A DNA stretch of 43,780 bases from Sphaerisporangium melleum (GTDB lineage: Bacteria; Actinomycetota; Actinomycetes; Streptosporangiales; Streptosporangiaceae): assembly GCF_014646695.1 (NCBI RefSeq), contig NZ_BMNT01000009.1, positions 1 through 43,780 of the forward strand. The letters run 5' to 3'. Position 1 is the stretch's first letter. Each line of letters starts with the position of its first letter. The notes under the pieces are model-generated. The model saw only the letters and a list, made by a program, of their open reading frames with translations, had not been told where the DNA came from and searched no databases. Below are positions 17,868-29,184 of this stretch, in pieces. A program made the position numbers and the translations under genes.

Positions 17868-17923
17868 GCAGGTCACCTACCCCGTGGGCGTACCATATGC
17901 GATCATCGCGGCCCGCGCTCGAA

Positions 17924-17964
17924 CCGGGCTCGCCGCGGCCGCCACGCGGGCGCGGCCAGCCCGG
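17924..17964 (-). terminator. Terminator hairpin after trpS
   Basis: CCGGGCT and AGCCCGG (17924-17930, 17958-17964) enclose a second pair GCCGCG/CGCGGC after one mismatch, giving a roughly 14-bp stem about 40 bp past the trpS stop. There is no U-tract, as is common in actinomycetes. Confidence 0.6.
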
Positions 17965-18002
17965 ACACATCCCGGCGCCGGCCGGGCGGCCTTCGCGGCG
18001 GG

Positions 18003-19007
18003 TCAGCGCCTGGGCAGGAAGCCGACGCGCTCGCGGACCTGCTCCATGGTCTCGCGGGCCACGGCCGAGGCCCGCTCGGCGCCGACGGCGAGCATGCGGT
18101 CGAGCTCGGCCTCGTCGGACAGGAGCTTCTCGGTGCGCTCGCGGATCGGCGCGAAGGCGTCCACGACGACCTCGGCGACGTCCTTCTTGAACGCGCCGTA
18201 GCCGAGGCCGGCGTACCGTGCCTCCAGCTCGGGGATCGGCGTGCCGGTGAGCACCGACTGGATGCGCAGCAGGTTGGTCACCCCGGGCTTGTTCTCGGGG
18301 TCGGCGACGACCTCGGAGCCGGTGTCGGTGACCGCGCGCATGATCTTCTTGCGCAGCGGGCCGGGCTCCTCCAGGACCTCCAGCAGGCCCTGCGGGCTGG
18401 AGGACGACTTGGACATCTTCGCCAGAGGGTCCTGCAGGTCGGCGATCTTCTCGACCTCTTTGAGAATGTAGGGCGCCGGGACGGTGAACGTCTGGCCGTA
18501 CCTGCTGTTGAAGCGCTGCGCCAGGTCGCGGGTGAGCTCCAGGTGCTGCTTCTGGTCGCCGCCGACCGGCACGAAGTCGGCCTGGTACATCAGGATGTCG
18601 GCCGCCTGCAGGATCGGGTAGGTGAACAGGCCCACCCCGGCCGAGCTCTCGCCGTACTTGGCGGACTTGTCCTTGAACTGCGTCATGCGCGCGGCCTCGC
18701 CCATGCCGGTGTTGCACATGAGGATCCAGGCCAGCTCGGCGTGCTCGCGCACCTGGCTCTGCACGAACAGCGTGCTGCGCTCGGGGTCGATGCCCGCGCC
18801 GAAGAGCTGCGCGGCCGAGACGCGCGTGCGGCGGCGCAGCTCGGCGGCCGAGGGGTTCACCGTGATGGCGTGCAGGTCGGCGATGAAGTAGAACGCGTCA
18901 TGCGTCTCCTGCATGTCCACCCACTGGCGGACGGCGCCGAGGAAGTTGCCGAGATGGAAGGACTCGGCGGTGGGCTGGATGCCGGAGAGCACGCGAGGTC
19001 TGGCCAT
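18003..19007 (-). CDS. trpS: Tryptophanyl-tRNA synthetase
   Basis: Charges tRNA-Trp with tryptophan. A class I enzyme of 334 residues, the normal size. The HIGH-type motif appears as FHLGN near residue 18-22 ([19 protein letters not shown]), and the KMSKS loop is exact as [11 protein letters not shown]. The tryptophan-site segment [13 protein letters not shown] is present. I take ATG 19007; a TTG nine bases earlier is the alternative, and neither has a well-spaced ribosome site. It is not linked to other tryptophan genes. It could be the only copy or a second one, as some actinomycetes carry an antibiotic-resistant duplicate; this sequence alone does not settle that. Confidence 0.95.
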   Translation of the reverse strand: MARPRVLSGIQPTAESFHLGNFLGAVRQWVDMQETHDAFYFIADLHAITVNPSAAELRRRTRVSAAQLFGAGIDPERSTLFVQSQVREHAELAWILMCNTGMGEAARMTQFKDKSAKYGESSAGVGLFTYPILQAADILMYQADFVPVGGDQKQHLELTRDLAQRFNSRYGQTFTVPAPYILKEVEKIADLQDPLAKMSKSSSSPQGLLEVLEEPGPLRKKIMRAVTDTGSEVVADPENKPGVTNLLRIQSVLTGTPIPELEARYAGLGYGAFKKDVAEVVVDAFAPIRERTEKLLSDEAELDRMLAVGAERASAVARETMEQVRERVGFLPRR

Positions 19008-19082
19008 AGCTCCCAATTGTGTCAGGAGTGCGGACCCGCCCGCGACCCGCGCGCGCCGTGGGAGAGGTCCCCGGAGGCGCGG

Positions 19083-20411
19083 TCAGGCGGTGGCGGGGGT
19101 GGGCGGTTCGGCTTCGCCGGGGGCGGCCGGGACGACCTTGGGGACGACGCGCACCCGGGCCACCCGGCGGCCGTCCATCTCGGTGACGATCAGCGTGCAG
19201 GCGGGCCGGTCCACCCGCTCGCCGGTCTCCGGCAGGTGGCCGAGCGCGGCCATGACGTACCCGCCGAGGGTCTCGTACGGGCCCTGGTCGAGCCGGATGC
19301 CGGTCTCGGCGGCGAAGTCCTCCAGGTTGACCAGCCCGTCGATCTCCATCTCGCCCGCGACCAGGCGCACCTGCTCGCCGTCGGCGTCGTACTCGTCGCG
19401 GATGTCGCCGGTGAGCTGCTCGACCAGGTCCTCCATGGTGACGATGCCGGCCGTGCCGCCGTACTCGTCGACGACGATGGCCAGGTGCTGGCCGTCGTGG
19501 CGCATCTCGCTGAGCGTGGGCAGCACCCGCTTGCTGCCCGGGAGCAGCTTGACCGGCCTGATCGGCACCAGCTCGCCGATGGGTTCGATGCGGCCGGTGA
19601 GCACCGGGTCGAGCAGATCGCGCACATGGACGAATCCCACGATGTCGTCATAGGAGTCGCGGTACACCGGGAACCGGGAGTGCGGCATCGCGGCGGCCAG
19701 GATAGCCGCCTCGGCGAGCGGGGTGTCCAGCGCCATGAACTCCACCTCGGTGCGCGGCAGCATCACCTCGCGCAGATGGCGCTTGCCGGCGGTGAAGACC
19801 TCGTCGATCAGGTCGCGCTCGTCCTGGGTGAGCTCCTGGTGGGCGACGACCATGTCCCGCAGTTCCTCGGTGGTCATCTCGGCCCGGTCGGCCTGCGGGT
19901 TGCCGCCGAGCAGCCGCACCACCCCGTCGGTGGACTTCGACAGCAGCCAGATCACCGGCCGCGAGAGCATGGCCAGCCGGTCGAGGAACGGGGCGACGGC
20001 CAGCGACAGTCCCTCGGCCCGCTGCAGGGCCAGCCGCTTGGGGGCCAGCTCGCCGAGCACGAGGCTGGTGTAGGAGATCGCGAGGGTGACCGCCACCAGC
20101 GACACCGGCCGCACGACCGCGTCCGGGGCCCCGGAGCGGGCGACGTACGGTTCGAGCTGGCCGGCCAGGGTGTCGGCGCCGACCGCGGCCGACAGCATGG
20201 TGGCCACGGTCACCCCGATCTGCACGGCCGACAGGAAGCGGTTGGGATCGCGGGCCAGCCTGGCCACCCGCGCGCCTCGCCCGCCCTCGTCGGCCAACCG
20301 GCGGATCTGGCTCTCTCGCAGGGAGACCAGCGCGATCTCGGCCGCCGCGAAGAACCCGCCGGCCAGGATGAACAGCAGGACCAGGGCGATGTCCGCCACG
20401 ACGTTCTGCAC
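19083..20411 (-). CDS. CNNM/CorC-family membrane protein with CBS pair
   Basis: 442 residues. The N-terminal DUF21/CNNM transmembrane domain (about 1-190) begins MQNVVADIALVLLFILAGGFFAAAEIALVSL. A CBS pair (about 215-330) includes VMLPRTEVEFMALDTPLAEA and IVVDEYGGTAGIVTMEDLVEQLTG. A CorC_HlyC domain (about 345-430) contains VNLEDFAAETGI. Relatives are implicated in magnesium/cobalt efflux or sodium-driven magnesium export; older annotations call them hemolysins. The GTG start is at 20411. It precedes trpS on the same strand with a 75-bp gap and is divergent from galE. A Pro/Ala-rich tail closes the protein. Confidence 0.92.
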   Translation of the reverse strand: MQNVVADIALVLLFILAGGFFAAAEIALVSLRESQIRRLADEGGRGARVARLARDPNRFLSAVQIGVTVATMLSAAVGADTLAGQLEPYVARSGAPDAVVRPVSLVAVTLAISYTSLVLGELAPKRLALQRAEGLSLAVAPFLDRLAMLSRPVIWLLSKSTDGVVRLLGGNPQADRAEMTTEELRDMVVAHQELTQDERDLIDEVFTAGKRHLREVMLPRTEVEFMALDTPLAEAAILAAAMPHSRFPVYRDSYDDIVGFVHVRDLLDPVLTGRIEPIGELVPIRPVKLLPGSKRVLPTLSEMRHDGQHLAIVVDEYGGTAGIVTMEDLVEQLTGDIRDEYDADGEQVRLVAGEMEIDGLVNLEDFAAETGIRLDQGPYETLGGYVMAALGHLPETGERVDRPACTLIVTEMDGRRVARVRVVPKVVPAAPGEAEPPTPATA

Positions 20412-20556
20412 GCCGATGTCCGTTCGTGAGGCTCACACGATGATCTGGTCAGCGTACCCGTTGCCGCTTTTCCACCCGGACGCCGGAGCCGGGTAAGCTA
20501 GGCGATAGACCTACAAAATCAAACACGATCGCACACGATCGAACGGAGGCTGGCTA

Positions 20557-21519
20557 GTGAAGCTGCTGGTTACCGGAGGCGCCGGATACATCGGGAGCGC
20601 CGTGGCGGCTCAGCTCGTGGAGGCGGGCCACGAGGTCACCGTGCTGGACGACCTGTCCACCGGGCACGCCGACGCGGTGCCCGCGGGCGCCGCCTTCGTC
20701 CGGGCCGGCATCACCGAGGCGGGCGGCGTGCTCGACCCGTCCTTCGATGGCGTGCTGCACTTCGCGGCCCGCTCGCTGGTGGGCGAGTCGGTGGAGAAGC
20801 CCTCGCTGTACTGGTCCAACAACCTCGGCGGCACGCTCGCCCTGCTGGAGGCCATGCGGGCGCACGGCGTACGGCGCGTGGTCTTCTCCTCCACCGCCGC
20901 GACCTACGGCGAGCCCGAGCGCACCCCGATCACCGAGACCGACCCGACGCGGCCCACCAACCCCTACGGCGCCTCCAAGCTGGCCGTGGACACCGCGCTC
21001 ACCGCCTTCGCCGGCCTGCATGGGCTCGGCGCGGTCAGCCTGCGCTATTTCAACGTCGCCGGGGCCTACACCGGCGCCGACGGCCGGGTGTACGCCGAGC
21101 GCCACGCGGTGGAGACCCACCTCATCCCGAACGTCCTGGCCGTCGCCCTCGGCCGACGCGAGGCGGTGAGCGTGTTCGGCACCGACTACCCCACCCCCGA
21201 CGGCACCTGCGTGCGCGACTACATCCACATCGACGATCTCGCGCGGGCCCACCTGCTGGCGCTGGACGCGTGCCGGCCGGGCGAGCACAAGATCTACAAC
21301 CTGGGCAGCGGCACCGGTTTCTCGGTGCAGGAGGTCATCTCGGTGTGCCGCGAGGTGACCGGCCACCCCATCCCGGCCGTGGTCGGCGAGCGCCGCCCGG
21401 GCGACCCGGCGGTGCTGGTGGCCTCCTCCGAGCGCATTCAACGCGAGCTGGGGTGGAAGGCCGAGCACGCCGACCTGCGCCGCATCGTCGCCGACGCCTG
21501 GGCCGCCATCCCCCGCTGA
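20557..21519 (+). CDS. galE: UDP-glucose 4-epimerase
   Basis: Interconverts UDP-glucose and UDP-galactose, or the N-acetyl forms, using bound NAD. A 320-residue short-chain epimerase. The Rossmann motif TGGAGYIGS is at the N-terminus. The catalytic Ser-Tyr-Lys set is SSTAATYG (about 110-117) with NPYGASK (about 141-147), and LRYFNVAGA follows. The GTG start at 20557 has GGAGG eight bases upstream. Just before it the palindrome CGATCG occurs twice (within two ACACGATCG repeats at about 20523-20543), which could be an operator. No other gal genes are adjacent, so it may serve cell-wall or exopolysaccharide sugar supply. Its last 82 bp overlap the convergent secreted-protein gene. Confidence 0.95.
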   Translation: MKLLVTGGAGYIGSAVAAQLVEAGHEVTVLDDLSTGHADAVPAGAAFVRAGITEAGGVLDPSFDGVLHFAARSLVGESVEKPSLYWSNNLGGTLALLEAMRAHGVRRVVFSSTAATYGEPERTPITETDPTRPTNPYGASKLAVDTALTAFAGLHGLGAVSLRYFNVAGAYTGADGRVYAERHAVETHLIPNVLAVALGRREAVSVFGTDYPTPDGTCVRDYIHIDDLARAHLLALDACRPGEHKIYNLGSGTGFSVQEVISVCREVTGHPIPAVVGERRPGDPAVLVASSERIQRELGWKAEHADLRRIVADAWAAIPR

Positions 21520-22322
21520 CCTCGCACCACCGTCCCGCGCCGCCCCCGGGCCGCCCGCTTTCCCTGCCGGTCCCGGGCCACCGGCACCGCCGTGCCGCGC
21601 TGCCCCGCGGCCACCGGGGCCGCCGTACCCGGATGGGACGCCCCTGCCGCCCGGCCCTGCGTCCGCCGGCGGGACGCCCCGGCAGTCTTGGCCGTCTTGG
21701 CCGTCTTGGACGCCGTTCCGCGCGGGCAGCGGGTCCGAGCGCCGGGTGGGCGCAGGCCGGTCAGCCGCGCGGCGGTGAGACCCGTGTGCCGGGCCGGTTG
21801 GTCGCGGGCCGCCGGTCGCCGGCGCGCGGGGGTCGCGCCCCGATCGACCGGCGTGACCAGTTCGGCGCGGTTGTCGCCCTCGTTGCCGTCGACCACCTCG
21901 GAGGTCAGGCCGGCGACGGCGCGCAGCGGGCCGCGGGCGTCCCCCTTGACCCGCCCGACGATGGTGACCGCTCCGGAGTCCCCGGCCGGGATGTCGACGG
22001 CCGAGGAGCACACCACCTCGTTCCTGGACGTCCCCGGACGGCAGGAGGCGACGTTGACGGCGGCGATCCGGACGGCGTCCGGCACGCGTACGGTGAGCAC
22101 CGGCAGCACCGCCTGGCCCGGCCCGGCGTTGCGCACCTTCACCACGTACGACAGCCAGTGGCGGGGCTGGGCGACCCGCGGCGTGGCCGTGACGCGCACC
22201 GACAGGTCCGCCCCGCCCCACCTGCCGGGCCGGGGCCCGGTGGACGCGTGGACGACCGTGGGAGCGGCGGCGGCGACGAAGAGGACCAGTCCGGCGGCGA
22301 TCCCGGCGGTGAACAGACCCAT
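21438..22322 (-). CDS. Secreted DUF11-like beta-domain protein with basic low-complexity tail
   Basis: About 294 residues. A signal peptide ([26 protein letters not shown]) precedes one DUF11-like beta domain (about 38-150: [32 protein letters not shown], later [13 protein letters not shown]). Such domains occur in surface proteins. The remaining 140 residues are Arg/Ala/Gly-rich without visible fold and include a nine-base repeat run (GTCTTGGCC three times on the plus strand, 21685-21711, giving KTAKTAKTA). The tail overlaps the last 82 bp of galE, which makes the C-terminus suspect: a small slip in the repeat run could have removed an earlier stop. The N-terminal half is confident, the tail is not. 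Confidence 0.6.
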   Translation of the reverse strand: MGLFTAGIAAGLVLFVAAAAPTVVHASTGPRPGRWGGADLSVRVTATPRVAQPRHWLSYVVKVRNAGPGQAVLPVLTVRVPDAVRIAAVNVASCRPGTSRNEVVCSSAVDIPAGDSGAVTIVGRVKGDARGPLRAVAGLTSEVVDGNEGDNRAELVTPVDRGATPARRRPAARDQPARHTGLTAARLTGLRPPGARTRCPRGTASKTAKTAKTAGASRRRTQGRAAGASHPGTAAPVAAGQRGTAVPVARDRQGKRAARGRRGTVVRGQRGMAAQASATMRRRSACSAFHPSSR

Positions 22323-22468
22323 TGACGTACGACCCCCAAGTGTTCGGGATCAATTGAACGCCGCGGCACCGCCACTCCGCCCGCCCGACACGCACCCCGC
22401 CGTCCAGGCGAATCCCAGCCCCGGGCAAAATCTCATCCCCGCGCAGGGAGCGCGACGCCCCGGAACGG

Positions 22469-24673
<2,205 letters not shown>

Positions 24674-24968
24674 TCCTGTCCCCGATGGTGTTGTCCGGTC
24701 CCGACCAGGAAACTTTACGACCCCTTGGCCGTCCGCTCCGCACCCGAGACCACGCCGTGATCTCCCGCCCACGCCGCGACCCGGCGGCACGCGCGTGGCC
24801 GGCCTCTCTCAGCGCGCGCCGGCCGCTGTCTCCGTACGCGCTCGCCGGCGCGTGTTCCTCGTACGCGTCGGCCCGTGTGACGTCGAAGGGCCGCCCCACC
24901 GGCGCACCGGAGGAACGGCCCCACGTCCTGGCCTCCCGCGGTCGGGAGGACTTCTCAATTGGTGGTCA
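24674..24968. other. Non-coding gap upstream of the kinase gene
   Basis: 295 bp between the kinase start and the cupin stop, both on the minus strand. No credible gene is seen. A TAAAGT box lies about 45 bp before the kinase ATG on the minus strand without a clear -35. The rest is GC-rich sequence with open frames in all phases that look like shadows. Confidence 0.5.
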
Positions 24969-25379
24969 TCATGACCCGGTGACTCGCAGGTGTCGTCGTT
25001 CGGCCAGCTCCTCCGCGCCGACCAGGGTCAGAATCGGGGTACCGGGCGGCGCGAACATGGTCACCACCAGCTGCGACTGCGCGTCCGGAAGGTTGTTGGC
25101 GCCCTGGAGGTGGATCACGTCACCCCCGGGCTCGAACAGGGCGTCACCGGCCTTGAGCACCCGGGGCGGCTGCCCCTCCAGCTCGAAAAGGATCTGGCCC
25201 TGGGTCACGTAGCCGAAGATCGGCCCGGGGTGCCGGTGCGGCGGCGCACCCGGGTCACCGGGCGGCAGGGTGACCCGGATGGTCCTGGCCTCGGCGCCGG
25301 CCGGGATCCGGGCCGCCGCTTCTGGCAGGGTGGTGATCACCTCAACGCCTGGGGGCAGGTGTGCGTGCTCGCCGCTCAT
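24969..25379 (-). CDS. Cupin-domain protein
   Basis: 136 residues with one conserved double-stranded beta-helix. The first cupin motif PHRHPGPIFGYVTQGQILFELEG carries His-x-His plus a later Glu-like position; the second is GDALFEPGGDVIHLQGANN. The metal site therefore looks occupied, and a dioxygenase, isomerase or sensor role is possible; no substrate can be named. The ATG at 25379 has GGAGG five bases upstream; an ATG start further up would run into the icd terminator region. The gene stands alone between the icd terminator and the kinase gene. Confidence 0.82.
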   Translation of the reverse strand: MSGEHAHLPPGVEVITTLPEAAARIPAGAEARTIRVTLPPGDPGAPPHRHPGPIFGYVTQGQILFELEGQPPRVLKAGDALFEPGGDVIHLQGANNLPDAQSQLVVTMFAPPGTPILTLVGAEELAERRHLRVTGS

Positions 25380-25480
25380 GCATTCCTCCGTCCGAACAGG
25401 GACTGTCCAGAGTGAGGACAAGACGGCCTCCCCATTTGTGACACCTCTGCCCGCCGAGGGTGTGACGGCCCGCAGACGCG

Positions 25481-25519
25481 AAAAGGCCCCTACCAGCGGC
25501 GACGCCGCAGGCAGGGGCC
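25481..25519 (-). terminator. Intrinsic terminator of icd
   Basis: GGCCCCT (25485-25491) pairs with AGGGGCC (25513-25519), with an inner CGGC/GCCG pairing. On the minus strand the stem is followed by TTTT (25484-25481). It lies 10 bp beyond the icd stop. This is the clearest Rho-independent terminator in the window. Confidence 0.88.
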
Positions 25520-25528
25520 CGTCCTCGG

Positions 25529-26746
25529 CTAGGCGGACATCTTCTTCTTGAGGTTCTCGTCCAGCGCGGCCAGGAAGTCCTGGGTGGTGAGCCACTTGGC
25601 GTCCTTGCCGACGATGATCGCGAGGTCCTTGGTCATCTGACCGCTCTCGACGGTCTCGATGGAGACCTTCTCCAGCGTCTCGGCGAACGCGGTCACCTCG
25701 GGGGTGTTGTCGAGCTTGCCGCGGTGGGCCAGGCCACGGGTCCAGGCGAAGATCGAGGCGATCGGGTTGGTGGAGGTCGGGTTGCCCTTCTGGTGCTCAC
25801 GGTAGTGGCGGGTCACCGTGCCGTGGGCGGCCTCGGCCTCGACGGTGCGGCCGTCGGGGGTCATCAGCACCGAGGTCATCAGGCCGAGCGAGCCGAAGCC
25901 CTGCGCGACGGTGTCGGACTGCACGTCGCCGTCGTAGTTCTTGCAGGCCCAGACGTAGCCGCCCTCCCACTTCAGCGCCGCGGCGACCATGTCGTCGATC
26001 AGGCGGTGCTCGTAGGTGATGCCGGCGGCCTCGAAGTCGGCCTTGAACTCGGTCTCGTACACCTCGGCGAAGATGTCCTTGAAGCGGCCGTCGTAGGCCT
26101 TGAGGATGGTGTTCTTCGTCGACAGGTAGACCGGGTACTTACGGGCCAGGCCGTAGCGCATGGAGGCGCGGGCGAAGTCGCGGATCGACTCGTCCAGGTT
26201 GTACATGGCCAGCGCGACACCGGAGCCGGGGAAGTCGTAGACGTCCAGCTCGATGGGGTCCGAGCCGTCCTTGGGGGTGAAGGTCAGGGTCAGCGTGCCC
26301 TCGCCCGGGATCTTCAGGTCGGTCGCGCGGTACTGGTCGCCGAACGCGTGACGGCCGACGACGATGGGCTTGGTCCAGCCCGGGACGAGCCTCGGCACGT
26401 TCGACATGATGATCGGCTCGCGGAAGATGACGCCGCCGAGGATGTTGCGGATGGTGCCGTTCGGCGACCGCCACATCTTCTTCAGGCCGAACTCCTCGAC
26501 CCGGGCCTCGTCGGGGGTGATGGTGGCGCACTTGACGCCGACGCCGTACTGCTTGATGGCGTTGGCGGCGTCGATCGTCACCTGGTCGTCGGTCGCGTCC
26601 CGGTGCTCGATCCCGAGGTCGTAGTACTTGAGGTCGACGTCGAGGTAGGGCAGGATCAGCTGGTCCTTGATGAACTTCCAGATGATCCGGGTCATCTCGT
26701 CGCCATCGAGTTCGACGACGGGGCCGGCTACCTTGATCTTGGGCAT
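25529..26746 (-). CDS. icd: NADP-dependent isocitrate dehydrogenase, homodimeric type
   Basis: Oxidatively decarboxylates isocitrate to 2-oxoglutarate in the TCA cycle with NADPH formation. 405 residues, the dimeric class resembling eukaryotic IDH rather than the roughly 740-residue monomeric enzyme of Streptomyces. Family features: [14 protein letters not shown] at the N-terminus, the substrate segment [12 protein letters not shown], Tyr/Lys region further on, and [22 protein letters not shown] near the nucleotide site. ATG 26746 begins MPKIKVAGP; an upstream start at 26770 adds eight residues. It lies 105 bp downstream of the DUF3017 gene and citrate synthase, so two early TCA steps are grouped. 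An intrinsic terminator follows. Confidence 0.96.
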   Translation of the reverse strand: MPKIKVAGPVVELDGDEMTRIIWKFIKDQLILPYLDVDLKYYDLGIEHRDATDDQVTIDAANAIKQYGVGVKCATITPDEARVEEFGLKKMWRSPNGTIRNILGGVIFREPIIMSNVPRLVPGWTKPIVVGRHAFGDQYRATDLKIPGEGTLTLTFTPKDGSDPIELDVYDFPGSGVALAMYNLDESIRDFARASMRYGLARKYPVYLSTKNTILKAYDGRFKDIFAEVYETEFKADFEAAGITYEHRLIDDMVAAALKWEGGYVWACKNYDGDVQSDTVAQGFGSLGLMTSVLMTPDGRTVEAEAAHGTVTRHYREHQKGNPTSTNPIASIFAWTRGLAHRGKLDNTPEVTAFAETLEKVSIETVESGQMTKDLAIIVGKDAKWLTTQDFLAALDENLKKKMSA

Positions 26747-26851
26747 GCTTGGGGTTCCCCTTCTTACCACTTCATACGACTAGGCTGACCAAACCGGTCT
26801 TTCTACGCACACAATCGTCCGTGAGGCTACCTGACCGGGTTCGCCGTGCCG

Positions 26852-27127
26852 CTATCTGCCCGCCATCCACTGCAGGGCGAGGCTGACGGCGACCCCGGCG
26901 AGCAGGCAGCCGAGGACGCCGAGGGTGACGGCGTCGGTGCGCCGCCTGCGCACGGCGAGCAGGCTCTCGCCGGGGACGACCAGTCGCAGGACGGCGCCCA
27001 GCAGCACCGAGCCCGCGACGACCAATGAGCCCGCCCATGCGGGCAGGCCCATCGCGATCGTCACCAGGCCGGTCGCCGCGCCCGCCAGGACCAGCAGGTA
27101 CGACGCCCAGCCTCTACCTCTCGTCAA
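26852..27127 (-). CDS. DUF3017 small membrane protein
   Basis: 91 residues with three hydrophobic helices (about 8-26, 32-50, 66-87) and a basic loop AVRRRRTDAVT before the third. It matches the actinobacterial DUF3017 family, typically encoded beside central-metabolism genes; no function is known. Its start overlaps the end of citrate synthase by 14 bp, implying translational coupling, and icd follows 105 bp further on. Confidence 0.85.
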   Translation of the reverse strand: MTRGRGWASYLLVLAGAATGLVTIAMGLPAWAGSLVVAGSVLLGAVLRLVVPGESLLAVRRRRTDAVTLGVLGCLLAGVAVSLALQWMAGR

Positions 27128-28235
27128 TCGGTGTCCACTTCTGGGCGCTTTGCCCGATGTACTCGCTGTCGGGACGGATCAACCGGTTGTCGGCGTGCTG
27201 CTCGATCACATGGGCGGTCCAGCCGGACATCCTGCTCACCGAGAACACCGGGGTGAACAGGTCCGTCGGGATGCCGAGGTAGTGATAGACCGTCGCGGCG
27301 TAGAAGTCGACGTTCGGGTAGAGCCCCTTCTCGGCGAAGACGACCTCTTCCATCTCCTTCGACATCCGATAGTAGGTGTCGTCACCGCTCGCCTCGCCCA
27401 ACTCCCGCGACATCTCGCGCAGGTGCGTCGCGCGCGGGTCCTCGGTCTTGTACACGCGGTGGCCGAACCCCATGATCTTCTCGCCGCGGACCAGCCGGTC
27501 GCGTACCGCCTGGGCCACGCCGCTCGGCTCGATGCTCTCCAGGGTGCGCATCACCTGCTCGTTGGCGCCGCCGTGCAGCGGGCCCTTCAGCGTGCCGATC
27601 GCGGCCACGATCGCCGAGTGCATGTCCGAGAGCGTCGCCGCGCACACGCGGGCGGCGAAGGTGGAGGCGTTCATGGTGTGGTCGGCGTGCAGCACCAGGC
27701 AGGTGTCGAAGATCTCGACCGCGCGGCGCTCGGGCACCCGGCCGGTGATCTGCAGCAGGAAGTTGGCCGCGATGCTCAGCTCGGGGTCGGGCTCGCGCGG
27801 CTCGCCGCCGGTACGGGCCGCGTGGTAGCGCGCGACCAGGATGGGCTGCTGCGCGGTCAGGCGGGCCGCCTTGCGGTGGTTGGCCTCGGCCGAGTTGGAG
27901 CCCTTGTCCGGGTCATCGGCGCTGGCCAGGGAGACCAGGGTCCGCAAGGCCTCCATGGGGGCCTGTTTCTCGGCGATCTCGGCGACGTTCGCCGCGACCA
28001 GGCCGCCGAGGGTGCGGCCCTGGACGAGCTCGGCGCCGTACGCGGCGAGCTGCGCGCGGGTGGGCAGCGTGCCGACCTGCAGCAGATGCGCGGTCTCTTC
28101 GAAGCTCGTGCGCCCCGCCAGCTCGTGGATGTCGTAGCCGCGGTAGAAGAGGCGCCCGGCTCTGCCGTCGATGTCGCTCAGCGCTGTGGACGCGGCGACG
28201 ACATCGGCGAGACCTTTGGTGGGGTTGTCCGCCAT
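27114..28235 (-). CDS. Citrate synthase
   Basis: Condenses oxaloacetate and acetyl-CoA to citrate. 373 residues, the shorter citrate synthase type of actinomycetes (citA or citrate synthase 2 group) rather than the 430-residue gltA form. Catalytic segments are clear: LHADHTMNASTFAARV, GPLHGGANEQVM with the substrate His, MGFGHRVYKTEDPRA with the second His, and NVDFYAATVY with the catalytic Asp. GGAGG lies nine bases before the ATG. It heads a three-gene run with DUF3017 and icd. The palindrome ACCTG-TGAG-CAGGT (28271-28284) beside a TAGACT box could control it. Methylcitrate synthase is an alternative, but there are no prp genes nearby. Confidence 0.92.
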   Translation of the reverse strand: MADNPTKGLADVVAASTALSDIDGRAGRLFYRGYDIHELAGRTSFEETAHLLQVGTLPTRAQLAAYGAELVQGRTLGGLVAANVAEIAEKQAPMEALRTLVSLASADDPDKGSNSAEANHRKAARLTAQQPILVARYHAARTGGEPREPDPELSIAANFLLQITGRVPERRAVEIFDTCLVLHADHTMNASTFAARVCAATLSDMHSAIVAAIGTLKGPLHGGANEQVMRTLESIEPSGVAQAVRDRLVRGEKIMGFGHRVYKTEDPRATHLREMSRELGEASGDDTYYRMSKEMEEVVFAEKGLYPNVDFYAATVYHYLGIPTDLFTPVFSVSRMSGWTAHVIEQHADNRLIRPDSEYIGQSAQKWTPIDER

Positions 28236-28265
28236 GGGTGGTTTCCTCCGCTTATCTTCGCTCGA

Positions 28266-28284
28266 AGTCTACCTGTGAGCAGGT
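28266..28284 (-). promoter_or_regulatory. Candidate citrate synthase promoter and operator
   Basis: On the minus strand TAGACT (28271-28266) directly follows a 14-bp inverted repeat ACCTG-N4-CAGGT (28271-28284), about 30-50 bp upstream of the start codon. A factor bound there would overlap the polymerase site. No clear -35 is seen. Confidence 0.4.
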
Positions 28285-28417
28285 AAAACCCGCCGCGGAG
28301 GCCCAGACGAATTTCCCCATTGATTCTCGTTATGGCAAAGGAGATTCCCCACCCCTTCGTTTGGGTAAGCCGGAGCTATAGCGGAAGTAACGGCGGGCTA
28401 CCTGGGGAGGAACTGCC

Positions 28418-29068
28418 GTGGAGGGGCCGTTCATACGCGTCGAGGACAGCGGCGAGGTCGTCCCGTTGCGCCCCGAAGTGACCACCATCGGCCGAGGCCG
28501 GGGTGTCGATGTCAGGCTGGCCGATCCGAGCGTGTCACGACTGCACGCCGAGTTCGTCCGCCGAGGGCCCTACCTGTATGTCGTTGACCTGGGCCTGTCC
28601 CGCAACGGCACCCGGGTGAACGGCAGGCCGATCGCCCGGAGGGTGCTCGACGACGGCGACGTCGTCTCCTTCGGCGCGGCGCGCTGCCGGGTGGGCGGCA
28701 TCCCCCGGGAGGACATCACGCCCGAGGTCGAGCTGCGGCGGGCCGCCGCGCCCGAGCTGACCAGGCGCGAGGTCGACGTCCTCACCTCGCTGTGCCGGCC
28801 CGCGCTGTCGGACGAGGCGTTCGTCGCCCCGGCGACCGCCCGCGAGATCGCCGACGACCTGGTGGTGACCGAGGCCGCGGTCAAGCAGCACCTTCTGCGG
28901 CTGTACCAGAAGTTCCGCATCCCCGAGGGGATCAACCGGCGCACGCGGCTGGCCAACGAGGTCGTCGCCCTCGGCCTCGTGCGGCCCACCCCCGTGGTGC
29001 CGCCTCAGCGCACCTCCGGCCCCGGCGAGTCCCCACCCCCGCAGACCGCCGGCCGCCGCGCCTCATAA
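28418..29068 (+). CDS. FHA-domain protein with C-terminal helix-turn-helix
   Basis: 216 residues. The N-terminal FHA domain (about 15-95) has the phosphothreonine-binding signature: TTIGRGRGVDVRL, then DPSVSRLHAEF and LSRNGTRVNGRPI. The C-terminal part (about 112-185: LTRREVDVLTSL, ATAREIADDLVVTEAAVKQHLLRLYQKF) resembles a LuxR-type DNA-binding helix-turn-helix, followed by a Pro-rich tail. A plausible role is a transcription factor that reads Ser/Thr kinase phosphorylation; the kinase at 22.5-24.7 kb is a possible but unproven partner. The GTG start has GGGAGGA. It is divergent from citrate synthase across 182 bp and followed by a strong hairpin. Confidence 0.9.
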   Translation: MEGPFIRVEDSGEVVPLRPEVTTIGRGRGVDVRLADPSVSRLHAEFVRRGPYLYVVDLGLSRNGTRVNGRPIARRVLDDGDVVSFGAARCRVGGIPREDITPEVELRRAAAPELTRREVDVLTSLCRPALSDEAFVAPATAREIADDLVVTEAAVKQHLLRLYQKFRIPEGINRRTRLANEVVALGLVRPTPVVPPQRTSGPGESPPPQTAGRRAS

Positions 29069-29073
29069 GCGTC

Positions 29074-29101
29074 CGTTCCCGCCCCCGCACCGGCGGGAAC
29101 G
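29074..29101 (+). terminator. Terminator hairpin after the FHA gene
   Basis: A perfect 10-bp stem CGTTCCCGCC/GGCGGGAACG (29074-29083, 29092-29101) with an 8-nt loop, beginning 6 bp after the stop. No U-tract. Confidence 0.7.
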
Positions 29102-29171
29102 CACCGCACCCACCCGAGCGCGTTCCGTCATACCAGGACGCGGAAACCACCCCGGAAACGCCTGCGATCGC

Positions 29172-29177
29172 TAGCGT
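29172..29177 (+). promoter_or_regulatory. Leaderless -10 box of the Uma2 gene
   Basis: TAGCGT seven bases before the ATG at 29185, with no ribosome site between. Transcription would start at or next to the start codon. Confidence 0.55.
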
Positions 29178-29184
29178 AAAGGTC

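Noticed and set aside
17091-20429. A 1112-codon plus-strand open frame
   Set aside because: It is antisense to BrkB, trpS and the CNNM gene, whose motifs are intact. The translation is Gly/Arg/Gln/His-rich low complexity with no domain; long antisense frames are normal at this GC content.
20523-20543. Replication iterons upstream of galE
   Set aside because: Only two ACACGATCG units and no replication gene; an operator or chance repeat is more likely.
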